NCBI GenBank assembly: GCA_031270335.1 | Contig: JAISXV010000150.1 | Span: 1-34,042 of the forward strand | Direction of reading: 5' to 3' | Source of the DNA: Prevotellaceae bacterium | Lineage (GTDB): Bacteria; Bacteroidota; Bacteroidia; Bacteroidales; UBA932 | Length of the DNA stretch: 34,042 bases | Shown: positions 16,308 to 23,623 of the stretch, piece by piece | Numbering within the stretch: the stretch's first letter is position 1 | Layout of the letters: each line of letters opens with the position of its first letter | Position numbers and translations under genes: made by a program | The notes under the pieces: model-generated | Databases searched by the model: none | The model's input: the letters and a program-made list of their open reading frames with translations, nothing else | What the model was told of the DNA's origin: nothing

Positions 16308-17559
16308 ATTTGGTGGAGCTTCGATAAATTCTCCCGAAGGAGTTTGTAATCTTGGCAGAATTGTCTCGAAATGTGATGATAAGCTCATTGTTGTTGTTTC
16401 GGCAATGGGCAAAACAACTAATATGCTGGAAACTGTAAACGCGGCATGTTTCGAGCGAAATATGGACGAAACTTTGCGAATATTGTCCGGAATTGAGGAT
16501 TATCATTATAATATGATTGATGGATTGACGGGAATGAGCAACTCTGTGAAAGACAAATTGCGATATTCGATTAAGTCATTGATTGATGGCGTCATAAACT
16601 TTGTCGAAAACACTAAAAATCACGATTTCGATTACTGTTACGGACAAATTGTTTCGTTAGGCGAATTGCTGTCGTCAACGATTGTCAACGAATACGTTAA
16701 CAGTATCGTAAGAACATCGGGACTTGTTGATGCACGGAGTTTTATTACTACCGACAGTTTGTTTCGCGAGGCAAACGTTTATTTCGACAGAACGGAGAAA
16801 AAACTTGCGGATATTTTTTCATTTCGCGATAATGTGAATTGCTATATAACACAGGGGTTTATAGGCTCAAATCCAAACGGCGATACAACTACTTTGGGAC
16901 GTGAAGGCTCGGACTATAGCGCTGCAATAATTGCATCGCTGATGAACGCCAACAGTCTGACTATCTGGAAAGACGTCCCCGGTGTTCTGAGCGCTGACCC
17001 AAAACTGTTTCCCGAAGCAAAACTTTTGCCCGAACTGTCGTATAAGGACGCCGCCGAATTGTCGTACTATGGAGCGCAAGTGATGCATCAGAAAACAATC
17101 AAGCCATTGGTAAACAAAAATATACCGCTGTATGTAAAGTCGTTTATTGACATTGATTTGCAGGGAACAGATATCTCGTCGAAAAAGCGACTGCAGGATA
17201 TTCCGGTGATTGCAACAAAAAAAAACCAGATACTGATTTCTATCCTGCCAAAAGATTTTTCTTTCGCACTTGAAGACGCTCTGATCGAAAACCTCCTGAT
17301 ATTGCAACGTTACAGGCTGAAAATCCATCTGATACAAAGCACTCCGCTCTGCATTTCACTCTGTGTGGACGACGGACGCAATACCCGTCTGGCAATCGAC
17401 GAATTGCGTATCAACGGTCTTGTTCAGTACAATGACAATCTCGAACTGATCACAATACGAAATTATACCGAAAATCTTATAGAACAGTATTCTGGAATTA
17501 GGGAAAAATTGATAATGCAACGTGACAGGTCAACTGTCAGGATTTTGCTGAAAAATTAA
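16294..17559 (+). CDS. lysC: Aspartate kinase, monofunctional
   Basis: Phosphorylates aspartate, the first step to lysine, threonine, methionine and diaminopimelate. I start it at ATG 16294, giving 'MLVYKFGGASINSPEGV', the canonical N-terminal KFGGxS nucleotide motif; upstream TTG codons would only add three residues. Other signatures are 'VVVSAMGKTTNMLE', 'SLGELLSS', 'TQGFIGSNPNGDTTTLGREGSDYSAAIIASLMNANSLTIWKDVPGVLSADPKL' and 'ELSYYGAQVMHQKTIKP'. Residues from about 310 on correspond to a diverged ACT regulatory region. There is no homoserine dehydrogenase fusion. It overlaps rdgB by 14 bp. The specific isozyme (lysine-sensitive or not) cannot be told. Confidence 0.92.
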   Translation: MLVYKFGGASINSPEGVCNLGRIVSKCDDKLIVVVSAMGKTTNMLETVNAACFERNMDETLRILSGIEDYHYNMIDGLTGMSNSVKDKLRYSIKSLIDGVINFVENTKNHDFDYCYGQIVSLGELLSSTIVNEYVNSIVRTSGLVDARSFITTDSLFREANVYFDRTEKKLADIFSFRDNVNCYITQGFIGSNPNGDTTTLGREGSDYSAAIIASLMNANSLTIWKDVPGVLSADPKLFPEAKLLPELSYKDAAELSYYGAQVMHQKTIKPLVNKNIPLYVKSFIDIDLQGTDISSKKRLQDIPVIATKKNQILISILPKDFSFALEDALIENLLILQRYRLKIHLIQSTPLCISLCVDDGRNTRLAIDELRINGLVQYNDNLELITIRNYTENLIEQYSGIREKLIMQRDRSTVRILLKN

Positions 17560-17598
17560 TTAATCTAAAATTTAGTGTATATTTGCACAAAAAATTAT

Positions 17599-19131
17599 AT
17601 GGCAAAATTACAAAAATATAAGTTTGAACCCGCTGAGGTAGCGGCGCTTGAGTTGGGAAAAAAACCGCCTCAGGCAATAGATATGGAAGAAGCTGTGCTT
17701 GGCGCATTGATGATCGAAAAAGGCGCGATAGTCGATATACAGGGTTTGCTTACTCCCGAAAGTTTTTATCTCGAAACACATCAGACAATCTACAAGTCGA
17801 TTGTTGATTTGGCGTCACGACACGAAGCCATTGATATATATACCGTTGCGGTGGAACTGAAAAAAACCGACAATCTCGAATTTGTCGGCGGCGCATACTA
17901 TCTTTCGGAACTTACGGGCAAAATCGCTTCGGCGGCGCATATCGAATATCATGCCAAAATCATTGCTCAAAAATATATTCAACGGAGATTGATAGAAATT
18001 TCGTCCGAAATACAGCGTGATTCATTTGACGACAAGACAGATGTGAACGACTTGCTCGATTCGGCGCAACAAAAAATCTTCGAAATAGCCGAGCGGAACA
18101 TGAGAAACGAAGCCAAACTCATATCCAGCATCATCGAAAAAACTATCGAAGAAATGGAAATCGCCTCAGCCAAAGGCGATTTCAGCGGCGTTCCCTCGGG
18201 ATTTACTTCGCTGGACAGAATCACTTCCGGATGGCAAGCGTCCGACCTGATTATCGTTGCTGCGCGTCCGTCGATGGGAAAAACGGCATTCGTCCTGTCG
18301 ATGGCTCGTGCGATAGCGGTAGATTTCAACAGAGGCGTTGCATTCTTTTCGATGGAAATGCCGGATATTCAACTCGTAAAACGTTTGATGATAAGCGAAA
18401 CAGGTATTTCGTCCGAAAAGATTAAAAACGGAAAACTCGAAGATCACGAATGGTATCAGTTGGAAACCAAGATACAAGCTTTGTCGGAAGCGCCTCTGTA
18501 TATTGATGATACGCCGGCATTGTCGATATTTGAGTTTCGTTCGAAAGCCCGTCGTTTAGTGCAAAATCACAAAATTGAAGTGATCATCATCGACTATCTG
18601 CAATTGATGACCGGACCTCCGGGAACAAACAATATGAGAGAACAGGAAGTGTCCGCTATCTCACGCTCGTTGAAAGCAATAGCTAAGGAACTTAACGTTC
18701 CGATTATTGCTTTGTCGCAGCTGAACCGTTCGGTGGAAACGCGTGGCGGAAGTAAACGTCCTCAACTGTCCGACCTTCGCGAATCGGGAGCTATCGAACA
18801 GGACGCCGACCTTGTCGCATTCATTCATCGTCCTGAATATTATGGTTTTAATGAAGACGAAGACGGAAATTCCTTAGTCGGTATTGCCGAAATCATTCTG
18901 GCTAAACACAGGAACGGAGCAACCGGAGAAATAAAACTCCGGTTCCGCAGTGAAGAAGCAAAGTTCTACGACCTCGAAGACCCGGGCATATCATCACTTG
19001 TTCAGACAAATAGCGCTCACACTATCAGCTCGAAAATGAATAACGATTTTTCGACAGACAGCATTCAAAATAACAGTTTTCCAGATAATATTTCGGAATT
19101 TGATATCGAAAATCCCGAAGCGCCATTTTGA
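17599..19131 (+). CDS. dnaB: Replicative DNA helicase DnaB
   Basis: Hexameric 5'-3' helicase at the replication fork. I choose ATG 17599 (MAKLQKYKFEP, 510 residues). A start 8 codons earlier (17575) would overlap a -7-like TATATTTG at 17578-17585. The N-terminal primase-interacting domain contains 'DMEEAVLGALMIEKGAI'. The RecA-like domain has Walker A 'RPSMGKTA' (about 223-230), 'FFSMEMP', Walker B 'VIIIDYLQLM', 'ALSQLNRSVETR' and 'RPQLSDLRESGAIEQDADLVAFIHRPEYY'. No intein interrupts it, although DnaB is a frequent intein host. Its stop codon runs into a 7-bp tandem repeat. Confidence 0.96.
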   Translation: MAKLQKYKFEPAEVAALELGKKPPQAIDMEEAVLGALMIEKGAIVDIQGLLTPESFYLETHQTIYKSIVDLASRHEAIDIYTVAVELKKTDNLEFVGGAYYLSELTGKIASAAHIEYHAKIIAQKYIQRRLIEISSEIQRDSFDDKTDVNDLLDSAQQKIFEIAERNMRNEAKLISSIIEKTIEEMEIASAKGDFSGVPSGFTSLDRITSGWQASDLIIVAARPSMGKTAFVLSMARAIAVDFNRGVAFFSMEMPDIQLVKRLMISETGISSEKIKNGKLEDHEWYQLETKIQALSEAPLYIDDTPALSIFEFRSKARRLVQNHKIEVIIIDYLQLMTGPPGTNNMREQEVSAISRSLKAIAKELNVPIIALSQLNRSVETRGGSKRPQLSDLRESGAIEQDADLVAFIHRPEYYGFNEDEDGNSLVGIAEIILAKHRNGATGEIKLRFRSEEAKFYDLEDPGISSLVQTNSAHTISSKMNNDFSTDSIQNNSFPDNISEFDIENPEAPF

Positions 19132-19401
19132 ATTGAGAATTGAGAATTGAGAATTGAGAATTTGAATTGTAGATTGTAGATTTACGATTTTAGATTTGCC
19201 TTCGGGCGTTCTGAATTGTAGATTGCTTTCGTGCGTAAGCAACAATCTAAAGTCGTAAATCGTAAATCTAAAATAAGTATGAAGTATGAAGTATGAACGC
19301 CTTCGGGCGTAAGCAACAATCTAAAATCTAAAATAAGTATGAACGTCTTCGGGCGTAAGCAACAATCTAAAATCGTAAATCTAAAATCTAAAATCTAAAA
19401 T
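19131..19401. repeat. Repeat-rich convergent spacer between dnaB and mreD
   Basis: A 7-bp unit AATTGAG repeats four times from 19131, starting inside the dnaB stop codon. CTTCGGGCGTAAGC with CAACAATCTAAA recurs in diverged copies at about 19227, 19300 and 19347. A 20-bp segment at 19177-19196 is repeated inverted at 19364-19383, so the whole spacer can fold into a long hairpin. It lies between two converging genes and may act as a bidirectional terminator. I see no gene in it. Confidence 0.8.
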
Positions 19402-19893
19402 CTACAATCGTAAATATCTGATGATGCTAATCAGTATGATATTGGCGGCGGCGCTGACTAATGTTCTTGTCGCAATAAACAGTATTTCTTTCAGTTCGAA
19501 TGTTTCCAGAGTGAACAGCAGCAAGTGATGCAGAAGTATAAGTATCCCGGTATAGATAAAATACGGTACGAAATGAGTTCTGTTGATTGGCGGAATTTCG
19601 ATTTGATCGCTGGTAGAAATTCTTTTAAGCAGATATGGGCGCGCATAACCCATTGCTGTACAGGCTGCTAAATGCAATCCGAGGTCGCCCGACAACAAGT
19701 CCACGCAAAATCCCATCAAAGCGGACAAAAGCAACACCGGCAAACTCGACAAACCGGCGGGAAGAAACAGGATAAACATCAGATATATCTGAATGTTAAG
19801 GTAAATCCCGAGATATATGGTGTTGCAGACAAAAATCTGTAACAACAACAATACGACGAAATTTACCCCAACTATCAGCCAGTCTCTACTCAT
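19402..19893 (-). CDS. mreD: Rod shape-determining protein MreD (probable)
   Basis: 163 residues with about five hydrophobic segments covering most of the chain. 'IYLGIYLNIQIYLMFILFLPAGLSSLPVLLLSALMGFCVDLLSGDLGLHLAACTAMGYARPYLLKRIS' (residues 26-94) has the pattern typical of Bacteroidota MreD, a membrane component of the elongasome working with MreB, MreC, PBP2 and RodA. It overlaps argG by 8 bp, so it is translated with the arginine genes, away from the usual mreB-mreC neighbours (none in this window). MreD is a poorly conserved family, so another small membrane protein is possible. Confidence 0.7.
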   Translation of the reverse strand: MSRDWLIVGVNFVVLLLLQIFVCNTIYLGIYLNIQIYLMFILFLPAGLSSLPVLLLSALMGFCVDLLSGDLGLHLAACTAMGYARPYLLKRISTSDQIEIPPINRTHFVPYFIYTGILILLHHLLLFTLETFELKEILFIATRTLVSAAANIILISIIRYLRL

Positions 19894-21085
19894 CTTTGTT
19901 ATTGGAATTGACAGTATAATAGATTTTCATCTGATTCGACAATATTTTCGTGAATCCCTTAACATCCTCGCCTGTAAATGCTTTGTTGATTTCGCCGTAT
20001 TCTCCAAACTTCGACGACATGAGGTCGTGTTCAGTCCTGCAGCCCGTAACATTAAAATGATATGGCTGTAAAACTACATCAACAGAACCGGTTACATATT
20101 TTTGCGAGGATTGCAGAAACGCCTCTATATCGCGCATAACCGGCTCTAAATATTGCGCTTCGTGCATCATCATTCCGTACCAGTTGCCCATTTGGTCTTT
20201 CCAGTACTGCTGCCATTTTGTCAGGACATGTTTTTCGAGCAACCGGTGAGCGCTTATAATTATCAGAGCGGCAGCGGCTTCGAACCCTACTCGACCTTTG
20301 ATACCGATAATTGTGTCGCCGATATGTATGTCACGACCTGTTCCAAACGGAGCGGCTATGTTTTCTATCTCTCTGATAACAAGCTCCGGAGAGAGTTTTT
20401 TACCGTTGAGACCGACAGGTTCGCCGTTTTCAAATTCGATGCTTATTTTTTCCTTACCCTGCTTAACTGCTTGAACCGGATAGGCTTCTTCCGGCAGGAC
20501 GCCATCGGACAATAATGTTTCGGCGCCGCCAACGCTCGTTCCCCATAAACCCTGATTGATAGAGTATTTCGCTTTTGCCCAGTTATAACTGTAGCCGTGT
20601 TTCGACAGATAATCAATCTCTTCCTGCCTCGACAGTCGAAGATCGCGGATAGGAGTGAGTATTTCGATTTCGGGAGAAATGACCTGAAACACTAAATCGA
20701 AGCGAACCTGATCGTTACCGGCGCCGGTGCTTCCATGAGCGACGTATGCAGCTCCGATTTCCCTTGCACGGTCAACGATAGCCAAAGCCTGAAAAATGCG
20801 TTCGGAACTGACCGATAAAGGATACGTATTTTGGCGCAGTGAATTTCCGAAAATCATGTATTTGATTCCTTTTTCGTAAAATTCTTTCACTTTGTCGATG
20901 TTAATGTGTGAAATGGCGCCCAAGTCAAGCGCCTTTTTTTCAATCGTTTTCAATTCTTCCTGATTGAAACCGCCGGTATTTACCAAAGCGGTATGCACTT
21001 CCAGATTTTTTTCGTTTTTCAGATACTGGACGCAAAATGACGTGTCCAAACCTCCGCTGAATGCTAATAATACTTTATTGTTCAT
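19886..21085 (-). CDS. argG: Argininosuccinate synthase
   Basis: Joins citrulline and aspartate using ATP, the penultimate step of arginine synthesis. The 399-residue product opens with the ATP-pyrophosphatase P-loop 'LLAFSGGLDTSFCVQYL' (residues 5-21), then 'YVAHGSTGAGNDQVRFDLVF' (near 114-133), 'LTPIRDLRLSRQEEIDYL' and 'GLWGTSVGG'. It lies 34 bp downstream of argC and overlaps the mreD-like gene. The family, length and motifs are unambiguous. Confidence 0.96.
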   Translation of the reverse strand: MNNKVLLAFSGGLDTSFCVQYLKNEKNLEVHTALVNTGGFNQEELKTIEKKALDLGAISHINIDKVKEFYEKGIKYMIFGNSLRQNTYPLSVSSERIFQALAIVDRAREIGAAYVAHGSTGAGNDQVRFDLVFQVISPEIEILTPIRDLRLSRQEEIDYLSKHGYSYNWAKAKYSINQGLWGTSVGGAETLLSDGVLPEEAYPVQAVKQGKEKISIEFENGEPVGLNGKKLSPELVIREIENIAAPFGTGRDIHIGDTIIGIKGRVGFEAAAALIIISAHRLLEKHVLTKWQQYWKDQMGNWYGMMMHEAQYLEPVMRDIEAFLQSSQKYVTGSVDVVLQPYHFNVTGCRTEHDLMSSKFGEYGEINKAFTGEDVKGFTKILSNQMKIYYTVNSNNKDE

Positions 21086-21119
21086 TATGTTATCAATATT
21101 TTATTCATTATCAAATTAA

Positions 21120-22106
21120 TTAAAAACCTGATGATTTCAATCGTAAACCGCAATCTTCTTCAAGTCCGTACATCAGATTCATATTCTGCACGGCTTGTCC
21201 CGAAGCGCCTTTTATCAGGTTGTCTATTATACTCGTAATCAAAATTTTATTGCCGTGTTTACTGATGTTGAGCAGACATTTGTTCGTATTCACAACGTCC
21301 TTCAGGCTCACCGATTTGTTTACCACGTGAGTGAAAGGGTGAGCGGCATAAAAATCGTTGTATAATTCCACAATATAGCGTTCATCCTTAGCGCAATCGG
21401 TGTACAGGGATGCAAAAATTCCACGCGTGAAATTTCCTCGCAAAGGGATGAAATTCAATTCCGGAATATTTCCCTGAATCTGTTTCAGGGTTTTGTTTAT
21501 CTCCTTGAGATGCTGATGCGTAAAAGGCTTATATACAGACAAATTATTTTCGCGATAACTGAAATGTGAAGTCTCGCTCAACGAGCGTCCCGCGCCTGTC
21601 GAGCCTGTGATTGCATTGATATGTACTTCGTTATTCAACAAATTTGCCGAAGCCAGCGGAATCAAAGCCAACTGTATAGCCGTCGCAAAACATCCGGGAT
21701 TAGCAATATTTTGAGCTTCAATTATATGTCGTTTATTTACCTCCGGTAATCCGTACACAAAATTTCGGCTTTCCGCACCGTCGTCAAATACCGTATTAAT
21801 CCGGAAATCGCTCCCTAAATCAATGATTTTCGTATTTTTGTCGAAATGATTGTTCGACAAAAATTCCCTCGAAATTCCATGTCCGAGACACAGAAAAAGT
21901 ACATCAACCGGTTTCAGTTTGTCAGTGAAATGTAAATTAGTATCGCCAAGCAAATCAGTGTGTACCGAACCGACCGATAGCCCCGGATTCGAAACGCTGT
22001 ACACAAATTCCACGTCCGCAAAAGGGTGATTTATCAATATTCTAAGGAGTTCTCCTGCTGTGTATCCGGTTCCTCCCGTAATTCCAATTTTCAATTTATT
22101 TCGCAT
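21120..22106 (-). CDS. argC: N-acetyl-gamma-glutamyl-phosphate reductase
   Basis: NADPH-dependent third step of arginine synthesis. I choose ATG 22106 (MRNKLKIGITGGTGYTAGEL, 328 residues). The frame stays open upstream to 22166, but that would add 20 non-conserved residues and run across a -7-like promoter box at 22128-22135. The Rossmann motif 'GGTGYTAGE' lies near residues 11-19, and the catalytic cysteine C139 in 'IANPGCFATAIQLALIPL'. 'SGTG'-type and C-terminal 'NLIKGASGQAVQNMNLMYGL' motifs are present. It is first in the argC-argG-mreD operon and divergent from tmRNA. Confidence 0.95.
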   Translation of the reverse strand: MRNKLKIGITGGTGYTAGELLRILINHPFADVEFVYSVSNPGLSVGSVHTDLLGDTNLHFTDKLKPVDVLFLCLGHGISREFLSNNHFDKNTKIIDLGSDFRINTVFDDGAESRNFVYGLPEVNKRHIIEAQNIANPGCFATAIQLALIPLASANLLNNEVHINAITGSTGAGRSLSETSHFSYRENNLSVYKPFTHQHLKEINKTLKQIQGNIPELNFIPLRGNFTRGIFASLYTDCAKDERYIVELYNDFYAAHPFTHVVNKSVSLKDVVNTNKCLLNISKHGNKILITSIIDNLIKGASGQAVQNMNLMYGLEEDCGLRLKSSGF

Positions 22107-22127
22107 TCTGTCACAGAATTTTTGGCG

Positions 22128-22135
22128 CAAAGATA
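22128..22135 (-). promoter_or_regulatory. -7 element of the argC operon promoter
   Basis: TATCTTTG on the minus strand fits TAnnTTTG and would start transcription about 15 nt before ATG 22106. I see no -33 TTTG at standard spacing, so this is a partial match. Confidence 0.4.
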
Positions 22136-22155
22136 AGTCTTTTTTGACAAAAATG

Positions 22156-22184
22156 TTGCATTTCAAAAAAAATACTTACCTTTG
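22156..22184 (+). promoter_or_regulatory. Promoter of ssrA (tmRNA)
   Basis: TTG (22156-22158), 18 bp, TACCTTTG (22177-22184). It predicts a start about 20 nt before the mature tmRNA 5' end at 22209, consistent with RNase P processing of a short leader. Confidence 0.7.
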
Positions 22185-22208
22185 TACGCTTTTATTACTG
22201 ATAAAACT

Positions 22209-22613
22209 GGGGATGTTTTTGGTTTTGACAGCAAGGTTAGATTGAAATGTAAGCACGTCGAGCGTTGTGATTTAGCTCGTTAATCTCAGGTCTCAAGCCA
22301 TTAATTGGCAACAACAACTATGCTCTCGCAGCCTGATTTACACCAAGTGTAACGGCTTAATCCGACGACCCAAGGCTGGTCGTTGGACGAGAATCTCGCA
22401 AAAGACCCGCCTTTCGGTATTTTGATTTTGAGGTTTCATACATAGGAAGGATAGTGTGCGCGACACCTTTAAACGTACGCAAAAATTTCAAAGGCTAAGG
22501 ATAAAACCGATGGCTTCTTATCATGTTTTATCCCGACAAAATGAAAAGAAGATAAACGCGTAGAAAACATTTGGTCACTTGTTTGGACGCGAGTTCGACT
22601 CTCGCCATCTCCA
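22209..22613 (+). ncRNA. ssrA: Transfer-messenger RNA (tmRNA, 10Sa RNA)
   Basis: Rescues stalled ribosomes and tags the nascent peptide for proteolysis together with SmpB. The 5' end GGGGATG (22209-22215) pairs with CATCTCC (22606-22612) to close the acceptor stem; discriminator A is 22613. 'GGTTTTGACAGC' and the T-arm 'GCGAGTTCGACTCTCGC' are diagnostic. The tag frame is 22307-22336: resume codon GGC, giving GNNNYALAA and TGA. The YALAA end is the ClpXP-type degron, and the tag closely matches other Bacteroidales tags. CCA is not encoded (ACGA follows the stem) and would be added enzymatically. The last bases act as an apparent integration site. Confidence 0.96.
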
Positions 22614-22619
22614 CGATAG
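22601..22619 (+). repeat. att-like direct repeat at the tmRNA 3' end (left copy)
   Basis: CTCGCCATCTCCACGATAG matches CTCTCCATCTCCACAATAG at 23404-23422 in 17 of 19 positions. Tyrosine-recombinase elements commonly integrate in the 3' end of tmRNA and duplicate it, leaving such a pair. Confidence 0.6.
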
Positions 22620-22622
22620 GGG

Positions 22623-22750
22623 TTAAGTCGCTCAAAATAAGACTGTTACAGGGCGCAAAAAAGTGGTAAGATACACTAAGATACACTAAGGATACATTTA
22701 AAAATAAGTTGGTAAGAATCAGAGTGTTACAAATAGCCAAAGCGACTTAA
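22623..22750. repeat. 10-bp inverted repeat flanking a 108-bp segment
   Basis: TTAAGTCGCT (22623-22632) is inverted as AGCGACTTAA (22741-22750). Between them ATACACTAAG repeats at about 22671 and 22681, followed by a GATACATT variant. Placement immediately inside the tmRNA-side att copy suggests recombinase or excisionase arm sites of an old element. Confidence 0.5.
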
Positions 22751-22791
22751 ACGTATCGGAATGATAATTAACCGCAATTAACCGCAATGTT

Positions 22792-22860
22792 ATGGCTGAT
22801 GCTTTAGTAGAGATAGAGTCTATAGCTAGCGCAATAGAAGGTTTACGGGAAGAAATATAA
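22792..22860 (+). pseudogene. Short frame, probable gene fragment
   Basis: A 22-codon frame (MADALVEIESIASAIEGLRE, then EI) ends at TAA 22858-22860. The same frame continues beyond the stop with LLKRGTGNIAVP, so a longer helical protein may have been cut by a nonsense change. It lies inside the decayed element behind tmRNA. No family can be named. Confidence 0.3.
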
Positions 22861-22979
22861 TTATTAAAACGGGGGACTGGGAATATTGCAGTGCCCTAAA
22901 AAAAGAACTGTAGGAAATAAAGTTGGATAAAGATAATTGGCGTTATTGCTTATATGGTAAGTAAAATATTATAAATTAA

Positions 22980-23375
22980 TTAAATGGATTTGGAAATAAT
23001 AAAGAGCCGGAATGGGAAAATATCTCATCACAATTTGTGATGACATCGCGTTCGAAACGCCCAAAGTCAGCTTTGCCGTTTGCCTTTACCGAACTGGGTG
23101 TCGCCATGTTAAGCAGCGTATTAAATTCCGGTGCGGCAATTGAAACAAACAAAGATATTATGCGTGCGTTCGTTGCATTGCGTCAATATGCCTTGAGCTA
23201 TGCGGAACTCAACCAAAAATTAGAGCAATTTATGATTGAAACAAATATGCAATTCAATGAAATATATCAAGCTTTGACCGAAATTGCAGAACAGAAGAAA
23301 GCAAACGAAAAGCCTCGCCGCCGGATAGGGTTGTCTTTGGAAATCAAAATGAAGAAAATGATTTTGAAAAATTAA
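22980..23375 (+). pseudogene. ORF6N-domain protein, truncated relic
   Basis: The frame is open from 22980 (TAA at 22977-22979) to the stop at 23375. It reads 'EWENISSQFVMTSRSKRPKSALPFAFTELGVAMLSSVLNS...' and then 'IMRAFVALRQYALSYAELNQKLEQFMIETNMQFNEIYQAL'. This matches the second half of the ORF6N-domain family, KilA-N-like DNA-binding proteins common in phages and mobile elements of Bacteroidota. The first half is missing; only a GTG at 23037 could start a 112-residue remnant. An ATG at 22984 is in the wrong frame and stops after 18 codons. It lies between the two att-like copies. Confidence 0.75.
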
Positions 23376-23403
23376 AATCATAAATCCACGTTCCGCATAA
23401 TTT

Positions 23404-23422
23404 CTCTCCATCTCCACAATAG
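23404..23422 (+). repeat. att-like direct repeat (right copy)
   Basis: CTCTCCATCTCCACAATAG repeats the tmRNA 3' terminus. It marks the far end of about 0.8 kb of foreign remnant DNA. Confidence 0.6.
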
Positions 23423-23543
23423 CATTTAAGCCAAAAAGCAAAATAAAATCAATACATTTGTTGCCGACATTTGTGTTCTTTTTAATAAAAATACTCCTTC
23501 TCTTTTACTAACATACTAATGGTTAAGTTACTGAACAAAAAAA

Positions 23544-23574
23544 TTGCACATTTCATTGAAACGGTTTAACTTTG
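23544..23574 (+). promoter_or_regulatory. Promoter of the GH13 gene
   Basis: TTG (23544-23546), 20 bp, TAACTTTG (23567-23574), followed 49 bp later by the ATG at 23624. It matches the Bacteroidota consensus well. Confidence 0.7.
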
Positions 23575-23623
23575 CACATTAAATACTGACAACAGTAGAT
23601 GAAATTTCTAAAAAATTAAGTAT

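Noticed and set aside
22106-22166. Longer argC start at 22166
   Set aside because: The extra 20 residues are not conserved and would cross the argC -7 box and approach the ssrA promoter.
22528-22740. 70-codon minus-strand frame over the tmRNA end
   Set aside because: It overlaps the structured tmRNA 3' domain and the inverted repeat; the sequence is explained by the RNA.
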